Shown here: positions 1 to 5,924 of the stretch, piece after piece
Layout of the letters: every line of letters starts with the position of its first letter
How positions within the stretch are numbered: the first letter of the stretch is position 1
Assembly: GCA_002496635.1 (NCBI GenBank)
Contig: DAKQ01000035.1
Coordinates: 3,888-9,811, forward strand
Length of the DNA stretch: 5,924 nt
Reading direction: 5' to 3'
DNA from: Euryarchaeota archaeon UBA82
GTDB taxonomy: Archaea > Thermoplasmatota > Poseidoniia > Poseidoniales > Poseidoniaceae
The notes under the pieces: generated by a model
The model's database searches: none
What the model was told of the DNA's origin: nothing
Seen by the model: only the letters and a program-made list of their open reading frames with translations
Program-made: the position numbers and the translations under genes

Positions 1-645
1 TGTTCTGAACATGAACTTGAAGCGGCCTTAATTGTCAAATCACTACGTGCTTCGACAGTGGAAATTAAGCCGACAAAACCAGTTGAAGTAAACGACAATC
101 TCTCCTTGACTGAAGTCCGAATAACTTCAATTGAATCGGGACAAAACGGCGACAGGGTATGTATCGATTTGACCTCTCTTCTCGAAATTGGAGAAGGGAT
201 GCTCATTGGCTCAACCGCTCGAAGTCTTGTATTGGTACATGGCGAAACAATTGAATCGACCTATGTCCCAAAACGCCCGTTCCGCATTAATGCTGGAAGT
301 GTAGAAGCATACACACTGATGGCGGATGGAAAAACAAAATACCTCAGTGAATTGAAATCAGGAGACAAAGTACTGATCGTATCCAAGCAAGGAAACACCC
401 GTATTTGCACAATTGGCCGTTTAAAAATAGAAACACGCCCATTTATTCTATTGAGATATGCCGATGAAAAGCATAATGAAGCACATGTACTCATGCAACA
501 AGCGGAGACGGTCAGGGTGCTCGACAATAACGGTGGTGCGTGTTCAGTTACAGAACTTCGCACAGGTGATGCAATTATTGCATACAACACCGATGAAACC
601 CGTCATATTGGTGTGAGCGTCTCAGCATCGTCTGAGGAGCGCTAA
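1..645 (+). CDS. aroB': 3-dehydroquinate synthase, type II (archaeal), C-terminal part
   Basis: The reading frame is open from the first base of the window, so this is the last 214 residues of a longer gene. The GTG at 58 is an internal valine codon, not the start. Known members are roughly 320-380 residues, so about a third to two fifths of the protein is missing. Conserved family blocks in order (visible-residue numbering) are DRVCID 51-56, EGMLIGS 65-71, RPFRINAGSVEAY 92-104, KTKYLSEL 111-118, GRLKIETRP 139-147, QQAETVRV 166-173 and RHIG near 201. The family performs NAD-dependent oxidative deamination and cyclisation of 2-amino-3,7-dideoxy-D-threo-hept-6-ulosonate to 3-dehydroquinate, replacing bacterial AroB. 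It is cytosolic. It is the first visible gene of an operon with shikimate kinase, chorismate synthase and aspartate kinase. The family call is firm; the enzyme activity is inferred from the family. Confidence 0.93.
   Translation, partial: CSEHELEAALIVKSLRASTVEIKPTKPVEVNDNLSLTEVRITSIESGQNGDRVCIDLTSLLEIGEGMLIGSTARSLVLVHGETIESTYVPKRPFRINAGSVEAYTLMADGKTKYLSELKSGDKVLIVSKQGNTRICTIGRLKIETRPFILLRYADEKHNEAHVLMQQAETVRVLDNNGGACSVTELRTGDAIIAYNTDETRHIGVSVSASSEER
634..639 (+). promoter_or_regulatory. Shine-Dalgarno site for shikimate kinase
   Basis: GAGGAG lies inside the last codons of the preceding 3-dehydroquinate synthase gene and ends 8 bases before the ATG at 648. It supports that ATG as the start and suggests coupled translation, since the upstream TAA stop (643-645) falls between the site and the start codon. 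Confidence 0.6.
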
Positions 646-647
646 AG

Positions 648-1553
648 ATGGCCATTTTAGGAAGAGGACGCGCACATGGTGCTTGTAGCCTACTTCATGC
701 TGCAGGTACTGGATACGGCGCAAGCATGTCTCTTGACCTTCCATTAGCAATCCGTTTATTGGATAAGCCAAGCAAAAGGCAACTCGATGATGGTGACCGA
801 ATACTCTCTTTTGTGGTTCAGTCATGGCAAAAGGCTGGACATGAATTACCAATCCCTGAAGAAGACATCAATTGGGCAGTTCAATCGATGATTCCAATAG
901 CTCAAGGGCTGAAATCCTCTTCAGCATTGTGTGTTGCAGCAGTTCGAGCGCTTTGTGATGCAACGGAAACAGATCTCGAATTAGCAGATATTGTTTCGAT
1001 AGCAGTCGATGCCCAATTGGAATCTGGAATTACATTGACAGGAAGTGTCGATGATACATGGGCCTGTGCCACGCCGGGATGGAAACTCATTGATGCTAAC
1101 CAACCTGATGTGCGTCAAGGAATCCTTCTCGAAGGAAGCGGCCCGAAGCAAGATGATTGGGACGTTCTCATCGTCTCAAGAGGGCCAAGGGAAAAGCGAC
1201 CTGCACTTGAGGATTTTATTCCACATCAACACCACTTCATCCAAGCGCTCAACGCATTGCAGGAAGAAAATGAACTTGTGGCATTAACCATGAATGGTCG
1301 AGGCGTCATTGGCGCTACAGGTGATGTGAAGGGACGGATTATGACAAATGATGCTCTTGTCAATAGCGCCCGTGCTGCTGGAATAACTGGATCTGGTACT
1401 GCGATAGTAATCGTTGTGCCTAAGTTACTCCAAGGTATTCTAGACCGTCTGAAACAATGGTATGAAAGTAAGTATCCAGGAGTGGAACTTATCGAAACAA
1501 ATTTCCTCAATCCTCAGAATGAGGATAAAGAGGACGAAACCCCAAGTTCTTGA
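648..1553 (+). CDS. aroK: Shikimate kinase, archaeal GHMP-fold type
   Basis: A 301-residue protein expected to phosphorylate shikimate to shikimate 3-phosphate with ATP. It belongs to the GHMP kinase superfamily used by archaea, not to the P-loop family of bacterial AroK. Visible signs: an N-terminal block HGACSLLHAAGTGYGASMSL (10-29) typical of archaeal shikimate kinases; the ATP-binding GHMP motif PIAQGLKSSSA (83-93); TGSVDD (131-136), corresponding to the TGAxDD block; and the third GHMP motif GITGSGTA (245-252). It is slightly longer than the usual 270-290 residues because of an acidic, probably disordered tail (about 288-301). The ATG follows the upstream stop by only 2 bases and has GAGGAG in front. 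Its place between 3-dehydroquinate synthase II and chorismate synthase supports shikimate over the other substrates used by GHMP kinases, such as homoserine or mevalonate. Confidence 0.93.
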   Translation: MAILGRGRAHGACSLLHAAGTGYGASMSLDLPLAIRLLDKPSKRQLDDGDRILSFVVQSWQKAGHELPIPEEDINWAVQSMIPIAQGLKSSSALCVAAVRALCDATETDLELADIVSIAVDAQLESGITLTGSVDDTWACATPGWKLIDANQPDVRQGILLEGSGPKQDDWDVLIVSRGPREKRPALEDFIPHQHHFIQALNALQEENELVALTMNGRGVIGATGDVKGRIMTNDALVNSARAAGITGSGTAIVIVVPKLLQGILDRLKQWYESKYPGVELIETNFLNPQNEDKEDETPSS

Positions 1554-1574
1554 ATAAAGGACAAGTCGGACAGA

Positions 1575-2657
1575 GTGAGTCCAATGCATATGCGCCTTGG
1601 TAAACTACTGACTGTAACTCTCTTTGGCGAAAGCCATGGAGCCATGGTTGGCGCATTGATTGAAGGAATACCCCCCGGTCTGGTTATCGATGAGGATTAC
1701 ATTCAACAATGCATGGACCTAAGAAGACCAGGAGGTCATTTCGCAAGTAAGCGTAAGGAAAGTGACATCGTAGAAGTCTCAACTGGCGTCTATGAAGGAG
1801 TTTCAACCGGGCAGCCAATTCTATTGATCATTCGTAACAATGATGCCCGCTCTTCTGATTACAGTTTCATTCCAAATCATCCACGTCCCGGCCATCAAGA
1901 TATGGTAATGAACATCAGAACAGATGGCCATGCAGATCTAAGAGGCGGTGGATCATCTTCTGCCCGACTAACAGCAGGTCTTGTGGCTGCTGCTGCAATC
2001 ATAAGCCCACTTCTTGGAGAGATACAAATCGATGCACATGTTGGGGCAATTGGAGATATTGAGTCAAAACCTATCGAATTATGCCCTCCAGAATGGGAAA
2101 ACGAACTCTGTAAGTCATTGAGATGCAGGGACCCATCCGCTGCAGAATCCATGAAAGAATGTATTGAGAAAGTTCGAAGTGAACGGAATTCGATTGGAAG
2201 CCGTATTGATTTGCGCGTAACAAATCTACCAATTGGAATTGGAGAACCATGGTTCGATGGAATAGAACCTGCTCTCGGTAGAGCATTTTTCGCAATACCT
2301 GCATGCAGAGGTGTCGAATTCGGAAGAGGATTCTCTGCCGTAACTATGACGGGTATTGAGCATAATAGTCCGTGGGGTGGCTCATCTTCAAATCCCTTGC
2401 AAATAGGAGAACGTCCTGATGGAAGCCTTGCAGGAATGACCTCAGGCTCGGACATTCATGCACGAATCGCACTCAAACCGCCATCAAGTATCGCTCAGGA
2501 GCAAACAACTCTGGACTTGGCAGAAGATGCTCAGAAACAACTCGTTGTAAAGGGAAGACACGACCCTGTACTAGGACCAAGAGGTGTGAGTGTGGCCATT
2601 GCTATGACAAAGATTGTTCTTGCTGATCTGATTTTACGGAAGAGGGATGCTTTTTGA
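1575..2657 (+). CDS. aroC: Chorismate synthase
   Basis: A 360-residue protein, normal for the family, expected to convert 5-enolpyruvylshikimate 3-phosphate to chorismate using reduced FMN. It carries FGESHG at 17-22 (catalytic His21), RRPG at 50-53, VSTGVYEGVSTGQPI at 68-82, RPGH at 104-107 (second catalytic His107), GGGSSSAR at 124-131, RSERNSIGSRIDL in the middle, and GRHDPVLGPRG near the C-terminus. The block that usually reads KYG-x-x-DxRGGGRSSARET is altered here. The start is uncertain: GTG 1575, ATG 1584 and ATG 1590 are all in frame. ATG 1590 gives MRLGKLLTVTLFGESHG, which best fits the usual short N-terminus, while the GTG is taken here as the longest form. AAGGA at 1557-1561 is 13 bases from the GTG. 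The 21-base gap to shikimate kinase is the largest in the window and holds no evident promoter. The last 4 bases overlap the aspartate kinase start. Confidence 0.95.
   Translation: MSPMHMRLGKLLTVTLFGESHGAMVGALIEGIPPGLVIDEDYIQQCMDLRRPGGHFASKRKESDIVEVSTGVYEGVSTGQPILLIIRNNDARSSDYSFIPNHPRPGHQDMVMNIRTDGHADLRGGGSSSARLTAGLVAAAAIISPLLGEIQIDAHVGAIGDIESKPIELCPPEWENELCKSLRCRDPSAAESMKECIEKVRSERNSIGSRIDLRVTNLPIGIGEPWFDGIEPALGRAFFAIPACRGVEFGRGFSAVTMTGIEHNSPWGGSSSNPLQIGERPDGSLAGMTSGSDIHARIALKPPSSIAQEQTTLDLAEDAQKQLVVKGRHDPVLGPRGVSVAIAMTKIVLADLILRKRDAF
2641..2649 (+). promoter_or_regulatory. Shine-Dalgarno site that decides a TTG start
   Basis: AGAGGGATG inside the end of the chorismate synthase gene places GAGG 8 bases before the TTG at 2654. 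The ATG at 2647 within this stretch is out of frame with aspartate kinase, and no in-frame ATG or GTG occurs between here and the KFGGS motif. The site therefore supports TTG 2654 as the true start. Confidence 0.55.
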
Positions 2658-3985
2658 GTTATCGAGTTGTTCACAAATTTGGAGGCTCTTGCCTTCGAGA
2701 TTCAACCGATCTTGATCGAATTGCAGAGGTGATTCAAGGTGATCATCAATCAATCGTAATCGTATCAGCACTTTGGGGTACAACGGATCGACTGTATCGA
2801 GCTGCTAAAGAGCCCCGATATGCAAGCAGACTGGTTCATGACCTCTCTGCACAGCATCTCCGTTTTGCTCCTGGCTTGGATACATCGAGTAATGCTCATC
2901 TCTTTTCCTTAGTCCTGCACAGCATCAAAGATTCTTTACGAGAACTTGCTCAAAGACCAAAAGACAACGCAGCACTAAATCGATTGCTAGCGTCGGGTGA
3001 ACGCTTGAGTGCGTTGGTTGTAGCTCATCGGCTTCAGCAGAAAGGTATTGATGCATATCCGCTTGGTGCTGAAGACATTGGAATTACCCTAGATGGAAAT
3101 TATTCTGCAACGCACGTTGATTTACAAGCATCAAGTACAAAACTAAATCGAGACACTCTGAAAGGTACGCCTGTTATCACAGGATGGTTTGGTGAGGGCC
3201 ATAATGGAGAACTCGCAGTGCTAAGTAGAGGTGGTTCAGATCACTCTGCGACTGCAATAGCACACCTTATCGAAGCAGATGAAGTCATTCTTTGGAAAGA
3301 TGTCGAAGGAATCTTTTCGATTAACCCGAGATGGGGGGTGCGTTCCGAAACGATTCGCTATCTTGGATATCAAGAAGCAATTGAATTATCTCTAATGGAC
3401 ACACCTATCCTGCATCCTTCAACAATTGAACCCCTTATCGAATTTGGAATACCTCTGCATGTCAAACATTTGCATCGTAAGAACAATTCCGACTTCACAA
3501 CAATTGGTCCAAAAAAACAAAACGTACTCCTCAAAGGCATTGGTTGCCTACCAAATGTAATGAGTTTGGGATTCTCTCACAACCAAGTTGATGCACATCA
3601 GCGACATCTCGTCAAGATTCTAGGCAAGTTAGCCAAAGAGGGCATAAACTGGTGGGGATTGGAGTCAAGAATGGGAGATTCCAAGCTCATTGTATCACAA
3701 CACGATATGCATCGAGCAAAGGAAGTGTTTACAAAATCTAATATTTCTCCAGAAATTCATCAACACCTTGGCCTCATTTCTCTCATTGGTTGTGATGACA
3801 AGATGTTAGAAATAATCGATAGCACTCTTGAAAAGTCTGACTTTAATCTGACATGGTTGAGTAAAACCTCTCATTCAGCAAGAGTTGCCCTCGATGGAGA
3901 GGAATTGCCGATCGCTCTTGAACTCTTGAACAAAATGATGCTTGAACAAGTGGATTCAACTCAACCAATGATTGAGCACTCGTGA
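2654..3985 (+). CDS. lysC: Aspartate kinase with C-terminal ACT-like region
   Basis: A 443-residue protein of the amino acid kinase family, expected to make 4-phospho-L-aspartate from aspartate and ATP in the cytosol. The kinase part (about 1-275) shows KFGGS at 8-12 (catalytic Lys8), SGERLSA at 114-120, TGWFG at 176-180, SRGGSDHSAT at 191-200 (Asp196), WKDVEGIF at 214-221, and ILHPSTIEPL at 252-261. Residues from about 290 onward resemble two regulatory ACT domains (about 291-360 and 372-432), weakly conserved. Translation starts at TTG 2654, whose TGA overlap with the chorismate synthase stop indicates coupling. The usual WTDV and DPR residues are replaced by WKDV and NPR, so nucleotide binding may differ. 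Aspartate kinase feeds lysine, threonine and methionine synthesis. Here its neighbours suggest it also supplies aspartate semialdehyde for archaeal 3-dehydroquinate formation. The symbol lysC is used generically; the sequence does not show which amino acid inhibits it. Confidence 0.92.
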   Translation: MSYRVVHKFGGSCLRDSTDLDRIAEVIQGDHQSIVIVSALWGTTDRLYRAAKEPRYASRLVHDLSAQHLRFAPGLDTSSNAHLFSLVLHSIKDSLRELAQRPKDNAALNRLLASGERLSALVVAHRLQQKGIDAYPLGAEDIGITLDGNYSATHVDLQASSTKLNRDTLKGTPVITGWFGEGHNGELAVLSRGGSDHSATAIAHLIEADEVILWKDVEGIFSINPRWGVRSETIRYLGYQEAIELSLMDTPILHPSTIEPLIEFGIPLHVKHLHRKNNSDFTTIGPKKQNVLLKGIGCLPNVMSLGFSHNQVDAHQRHLVKILGKLAKEGINWWGLESRMGDSKLIVSQHDMHRAKEVFTKSNISPEIHQHLGLISLIGCDDKMLEIIDSTLEKSDFNLTWLSKTSHSARVALDGEELPIALELLNKMMLEQVDSTQPMIEHS

Positions 3986-3986
3986 T

Positions 3987-4907
3987 TCATTCATCACTGG
4001 ATTCTCTCTTCTTTTGGATGTATGTCGGCAAATCCAAAGCAAAGAGTGCTCCAACAACCAAGAACACAAAGAGCGTTCCGAGTGCAACACCGTAAACAGA
4101 ACCAAGTTCTACAGATTCACGAAGTCGGGTCGCCGTATCCTCTGAAAGAATACCAACAAACCATGGTAGGATTGTGTTTGCTGAAAGGACAATTGTAGCA
4201 AGTACAGTAGCAATGACTGGGTTGATGATGAGGGAACGATGGTACTTACCAACAATCTTCTTTGGATTCATAACGTAGACTTCGTTTGTTCGAATACTTG
4301 TATCAAGCATCGAGTAACGCATAACACCGTTTGATAATTCAAAGTACATAATCAGCAAAACCGAGTAAATAACAACCAATGATGCAAGAAGTGTTGGAGA
4401 ATCTGCTAATCCAAAGAGGTCATTTACGCTTGTCTTGGAGGAAGCAAAACGCATGATGGCGAGGATGAATAGAGAATATGAACCGAGCATATATCGAGCA
4501 TCACGTTGATATGCGCCCCAGAAACCAAGTCCAGTAGCTCCAGCAATAATACCGATTTGGAAGATGAGAGCAAGATCTGAACTCCCTAGAAGCATGAACC
4601 AAATGGTACCTTCTGGAGGAGAGATAATGTAAGTGAGCAAGGCAAGTCCGATGAGAATCACATAGACTCCAAGTTGCATATTCTGAACGAATTTATCTGG
4701 AGGGAGGAATTTCATCTTTGGAACAATTGGGCCACCAATGAGGCTTTCAATGAATGAGGGCATTTCCAATTCAGGGATAGCATCAGTCGGGATTTCCGAA
4801 CCAATACCAGTTTGCCCTGCTAGTTTCTTACGACTCGGCGCAGATGAGCGAACTGTTTTTCCATCATACAAGTGCGATGTGTCGCCAGATGCCTTTCTCA
4901 TTGTCAT
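3987..4907 (-). CDS. Integral membrane protein of unknown family, downstream of DUF58 gene
   Basis: A 306-residue protein whose family I do not recognise. The first 77 residues are hydrophilic, basic near the start and rich in Pro and Gly later, with no signal peptide. Hydrophobic stretches suggest about six membrane segments: roughly 78-96, 111-131, 139-153, 172-190, 225-250 and 268-292. A short hydrophilic, basic tail with KKRE follows. A loop at about 191-224, with several charged residues (SIRTNEVYVMNPKKIVGKYH), separates segments four and five. It is translated directly after the DUF58 gene, from a strong Shine-Dalgarno sequence that overlaps that gene's stop codon. A partner role for the DUF58 protein in the membrane is inference from this arrangement. 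A second in-frame ATG, two codons in (4899-4901), is possible, but the first has the better spacing. Its stop codon lies 1 base from the aspartate kinase stop. Confidence 0.85.
   Translation of the reverse strand: MTMRKASGDTSHLYDGKTVRSSAPSRKKLAGQTGIGSEIPTDAIPELEMPSFIESLIGGPIVPKMKFLPPDKFVQNMQLGVYVILIGLALLTYIISPPEGTIWFMLLGSSDLALIFQIGIIAGATGLGFWGAYQRDARYMLGSYSLFILAIMRFASSKTSVNDLFGLADSPTLLASLVVIYSVLLIMYFELSNGVMRYSMLDTSIRTNEVYVMNPKKIVGKYHRSLIINPVIATVLATIVLSANTILPWFVGILSEDTATRLRESVELGSVYGVALGTLFVFLVVGALFALDLPTYIQKKRESSDE
4002..4015 (+). terminator. Possible T-rich termination tract for the aromatic operon
   Basis: TTCTCTCTTCTTTT begins 16 bases after the aspartate kinase stop and is the only strongly pyrimidine-rich run near the end of the operon. 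Archaeal RNA polymerase can stop at U-rich stretches without a hairpin, and no hairpin is evident here. The tract also encodes the QKKRE end of the opposite-strand membrane protein, so codon use alone could explain it. Confidence 0.25.
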
Positions 4908-4910
4908 CGT

Positions 4911-4918
4911 ATCACCTC
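4911..4918 (-). promoter_or_regulatory. Shine-Dalgarno site overlapping the DUF58 stop codon
   Basis: On the minus strand the sequence reads CTGAGGTGATACGATG. GAGGTGAT is an exact match to eight bases of the usual GGAGGTGATC complement of the 16S rRNA tail. Its first two bases belong to the TGA stop of the DUF58 gene. It leaves 3 bases before the ATG of the membrane protein gene (7 from GAGG), which fixes that start and argues for translation by re-initiation. Confidence 0.8.
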
Positions 4919-5924
4919 AGAATCCTCTTGCTCCTGCAAGGGCAGTGGAGAGGAGCATATCAGGCTCCCAATCCATTATGTTAACACCTAATCCGCGTAA
5001 TTCTCCCATCAGAACATCTCGTTCAGTCTTCATGACTTCATATCCAGTTCTGTCGAGCCTTCGTGCATCAAATTCAAACTCAAGAGAAGAAGGAGAGAGC
5101 ACTGTGACATCAAAGTCACGAGCACGGAAATCTCTCAGAGCGCTTACAATGGTTGGATCATCTTCAAGATTTGACAAGAAGATGATTGGGCTACCTTTGT
5201 TGATGTGAGGTAGAATTCTGTTAACGACGACTTGAAGTGGAATATTTCCACGAGCAACTGCGCCTGCAAGTTTTGTAAGAATGACATAGAGTTGCTTCTT
5301 ACCAGTGTCTCTGTCAACACTGACAACCTCATCTCCATAGACCACAACACCGACTGAGTCACGTCTTCCAAGGAAGTACTTAGCAAGCGATGCTGCTGCT
5401 CTGGTAGAATACACCAGGGCATTGCGACTTACAGGACCTGTTTCACTAACAGCTCTTGAATCGATAATGATGATGACGTCTGAAACAGCGTCACGCTCAC
5501 GTTCGTTGACCATCAGTTTGCCAGATCGTGCATATGCATTCCAGTTAATGGCTCTGAAAGAGTCTCCTTCGAAATACTCCCTAAGAGAATAGAATTCAGA
5601 ACCTGGACCTGGTTGTCGAATGTTAACTGCACCAGTGAAAATCTTTGGTACTCGAGATTTGACGAATGTATCTTTGAGGTCTTCCATCTTCGGGAACACA
5701 AGGAAGTCATTGTAGACATGCAGTTCCTTTTCCTTGTGGAATAATCCGAATGGGTCTTGGACACGGACAGCAACCGGTCCTAGACTGTAGAATCCTCTAA
5801 GTGGACATTCAACAGTGTATTCAATGAAGGTTTCACGACGAGGTCCGAGTTCCATCAAAATGTAATTCGCACCATCTTTGATACGCATTACTTCAGGAAC
5901 TCTATCCTTAACTTCGAGAATCTT
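4917..5924 (-). CDS. DUF58 family protein (vWA-like domain), N-terminus outside window
   Basis: The frame is open to the last base of the window, so the ATG at 5888 is internal: the 12 residues before it, ending in VKDRVPEV, match the usual DUF58 lead-in. About 335 residues are visible; the missing front probably holds the two membrane helices common in this family. Numbered from the internal Met 5888, the visible parts are RGFYSLGPVAVRVQDPFGLF (31-50), the DUF58 core with SEFYSLREYFEGDSFRAINW (97-116) and ARSGKLMVNERE (120-131), and a von Willebrand A-like fold starting VIIIIDSRAVSE (138-149). The expected metal-site pattern DxSxS reads DSRAV. DUF58 proteins are commonly encoded beside MoxR AAA+ ATPases and are thought to act in assembly or maintenance of membrane or envelope complexes; the exact role is unknown. 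It forms a two-gene unit with the membrane protein that follows. Confidence 0.9.
   Translation of the reverse strand, partial: KILEVKDRVPEVMRIKDGANYILMELGPRRETFIEYTVECPLRGFYSLGPVAVRVQDPFGLFHKEKELHVYNDFLVFPKMEDLKDTFVKSRVPKIFTGAVNIRQPGPGSEFYSLREYFEGDSFRAINWNAYARSGKLMVNERERDAVSDVIIIIDSRAVSETGPVSRNALVYSTRAAASLAKYFLGRRDSVGVVVYGDEVVSVDRDTGKKQLYVILTKLAGAVARGNIPLQVVVNRILPHINKGSPIIFLSNLEDDPTIVSALRDFRARDFDVTVLSPSSLEFEFDARRLDRTGYEVMKTERDVLMGELRGLGVNIMDWEPDMLLSTALAGARGF

Noticed and set aside
58..60. GTG as the start of the first gene
   Set aside because: The frame stays open to base 1 and family members are much longer, so this is an internal codon of a gene cut by the window edge.
261..590. A 109-codon open frame on the minus strand opposite 3-dehydroquinate synthase II
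   Set aside because: It is entirely antisense to conserved blocks of the enzyme, with no motif or Shine-Dalgarno support.
1631..1647. Tandem GCCATGGAGCCATGG, which looks like a short repeat or paired palindromes
   Set aside because: It encodes SHGAMV around the catalytic histidine of chorismate synthase. Coding constraint explains it, and it does not recur elsewhere.
1895..2455. A 186-codon open frame on the minus strand across chorismate synthase
   Set aside because: It lies wholly opposite a gene with clear family motifs. Its translation is rich in Ser, Pro and Ile without recognisable motifs, as expected of an antisense shadow.
4738..5208. A 156-codon open frame on the plus strand across the membrane protein and DUF58 genes
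   Set aside because: It spans the junction of two well-supported minus-strand genes, and its product is Ser/Arg-rich with no motif.
5886..5888. ATG as the start of the DUF58 gene
   Set aside because: The 12 upstream codons are open and read like the conserved DUF58 lead-in (VKDRVPEV), so the gene continues beyond the window.

Overview
The window looks like a piece of an archaeal chromosome. The strongest evidence is the aromatic-pathway gene set: a type II 3-dehydroquinate synthase (the archaeal AroB' family, unrelated to bacterial AroB) followed by a GHMP-fold shikimate kinase (the archaeal type, unrelated to bacterial AroK/AroL). Genes are tightly packed, start codons include GTG and TTG, and clear Shine-Dalgarno sequences match the GGAGGTGAT-type anti-SD. 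GC content counted on two lines was 38% and 50%, so mid-40s is only a rough estimate. A marine Thermoplasmatota relative (for example Poseidoniales / Marine Group II) would fit the low-40s to 50% GC and the divergent proteins, but that placement is inference and was not tested.

Left part (1-3985, + strand): four co-directional, nearly abutting genes. They are the C-terminal part of 3-dehydroquinate synthase II (cut by the window start), shikimate kinase, chorismate synthase and aspartate kinase. Spacings are 2 bp, 21 bp and a 4 bp overlap, so they very probably form one operon. The first three are shikimate-pathway enzymes. The aspartate kinase fits this company because in the archaeal route to 3-dehydroquinate the nitrogen and four of the carbons enter as L-aspartate semialdehyde, which is made from the product of aspartate kinase. 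The operon can therefore be read as precursor supply plus ring formation plus the last step to chorismate.

Right part (3987-5924, - strand): a second unit of two genes reading towards the first. It holds a DUF58-family protein (N-terminus outside the window) and, directly downstream, an integral membrane protein of unknown family with about six predicted membrane segments. The stop codon of the DUF58 gene lies inside a near-perfect Shine-Dalgarno sequence of the membrane protein gene, so the two are very likely translated in step. DUF58 proteins usually sit beside MoxR AAA+ ATPases, and the missing upstream neighbour may be one.

The two units converge, with a single base between their stop codons. 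I found no tRNA, rRNA, CRISPR array, insertion sequence, or other repeat structure. No promoter is visible because both operons begin outside the window. No gap between genes exceeds 21 bases.
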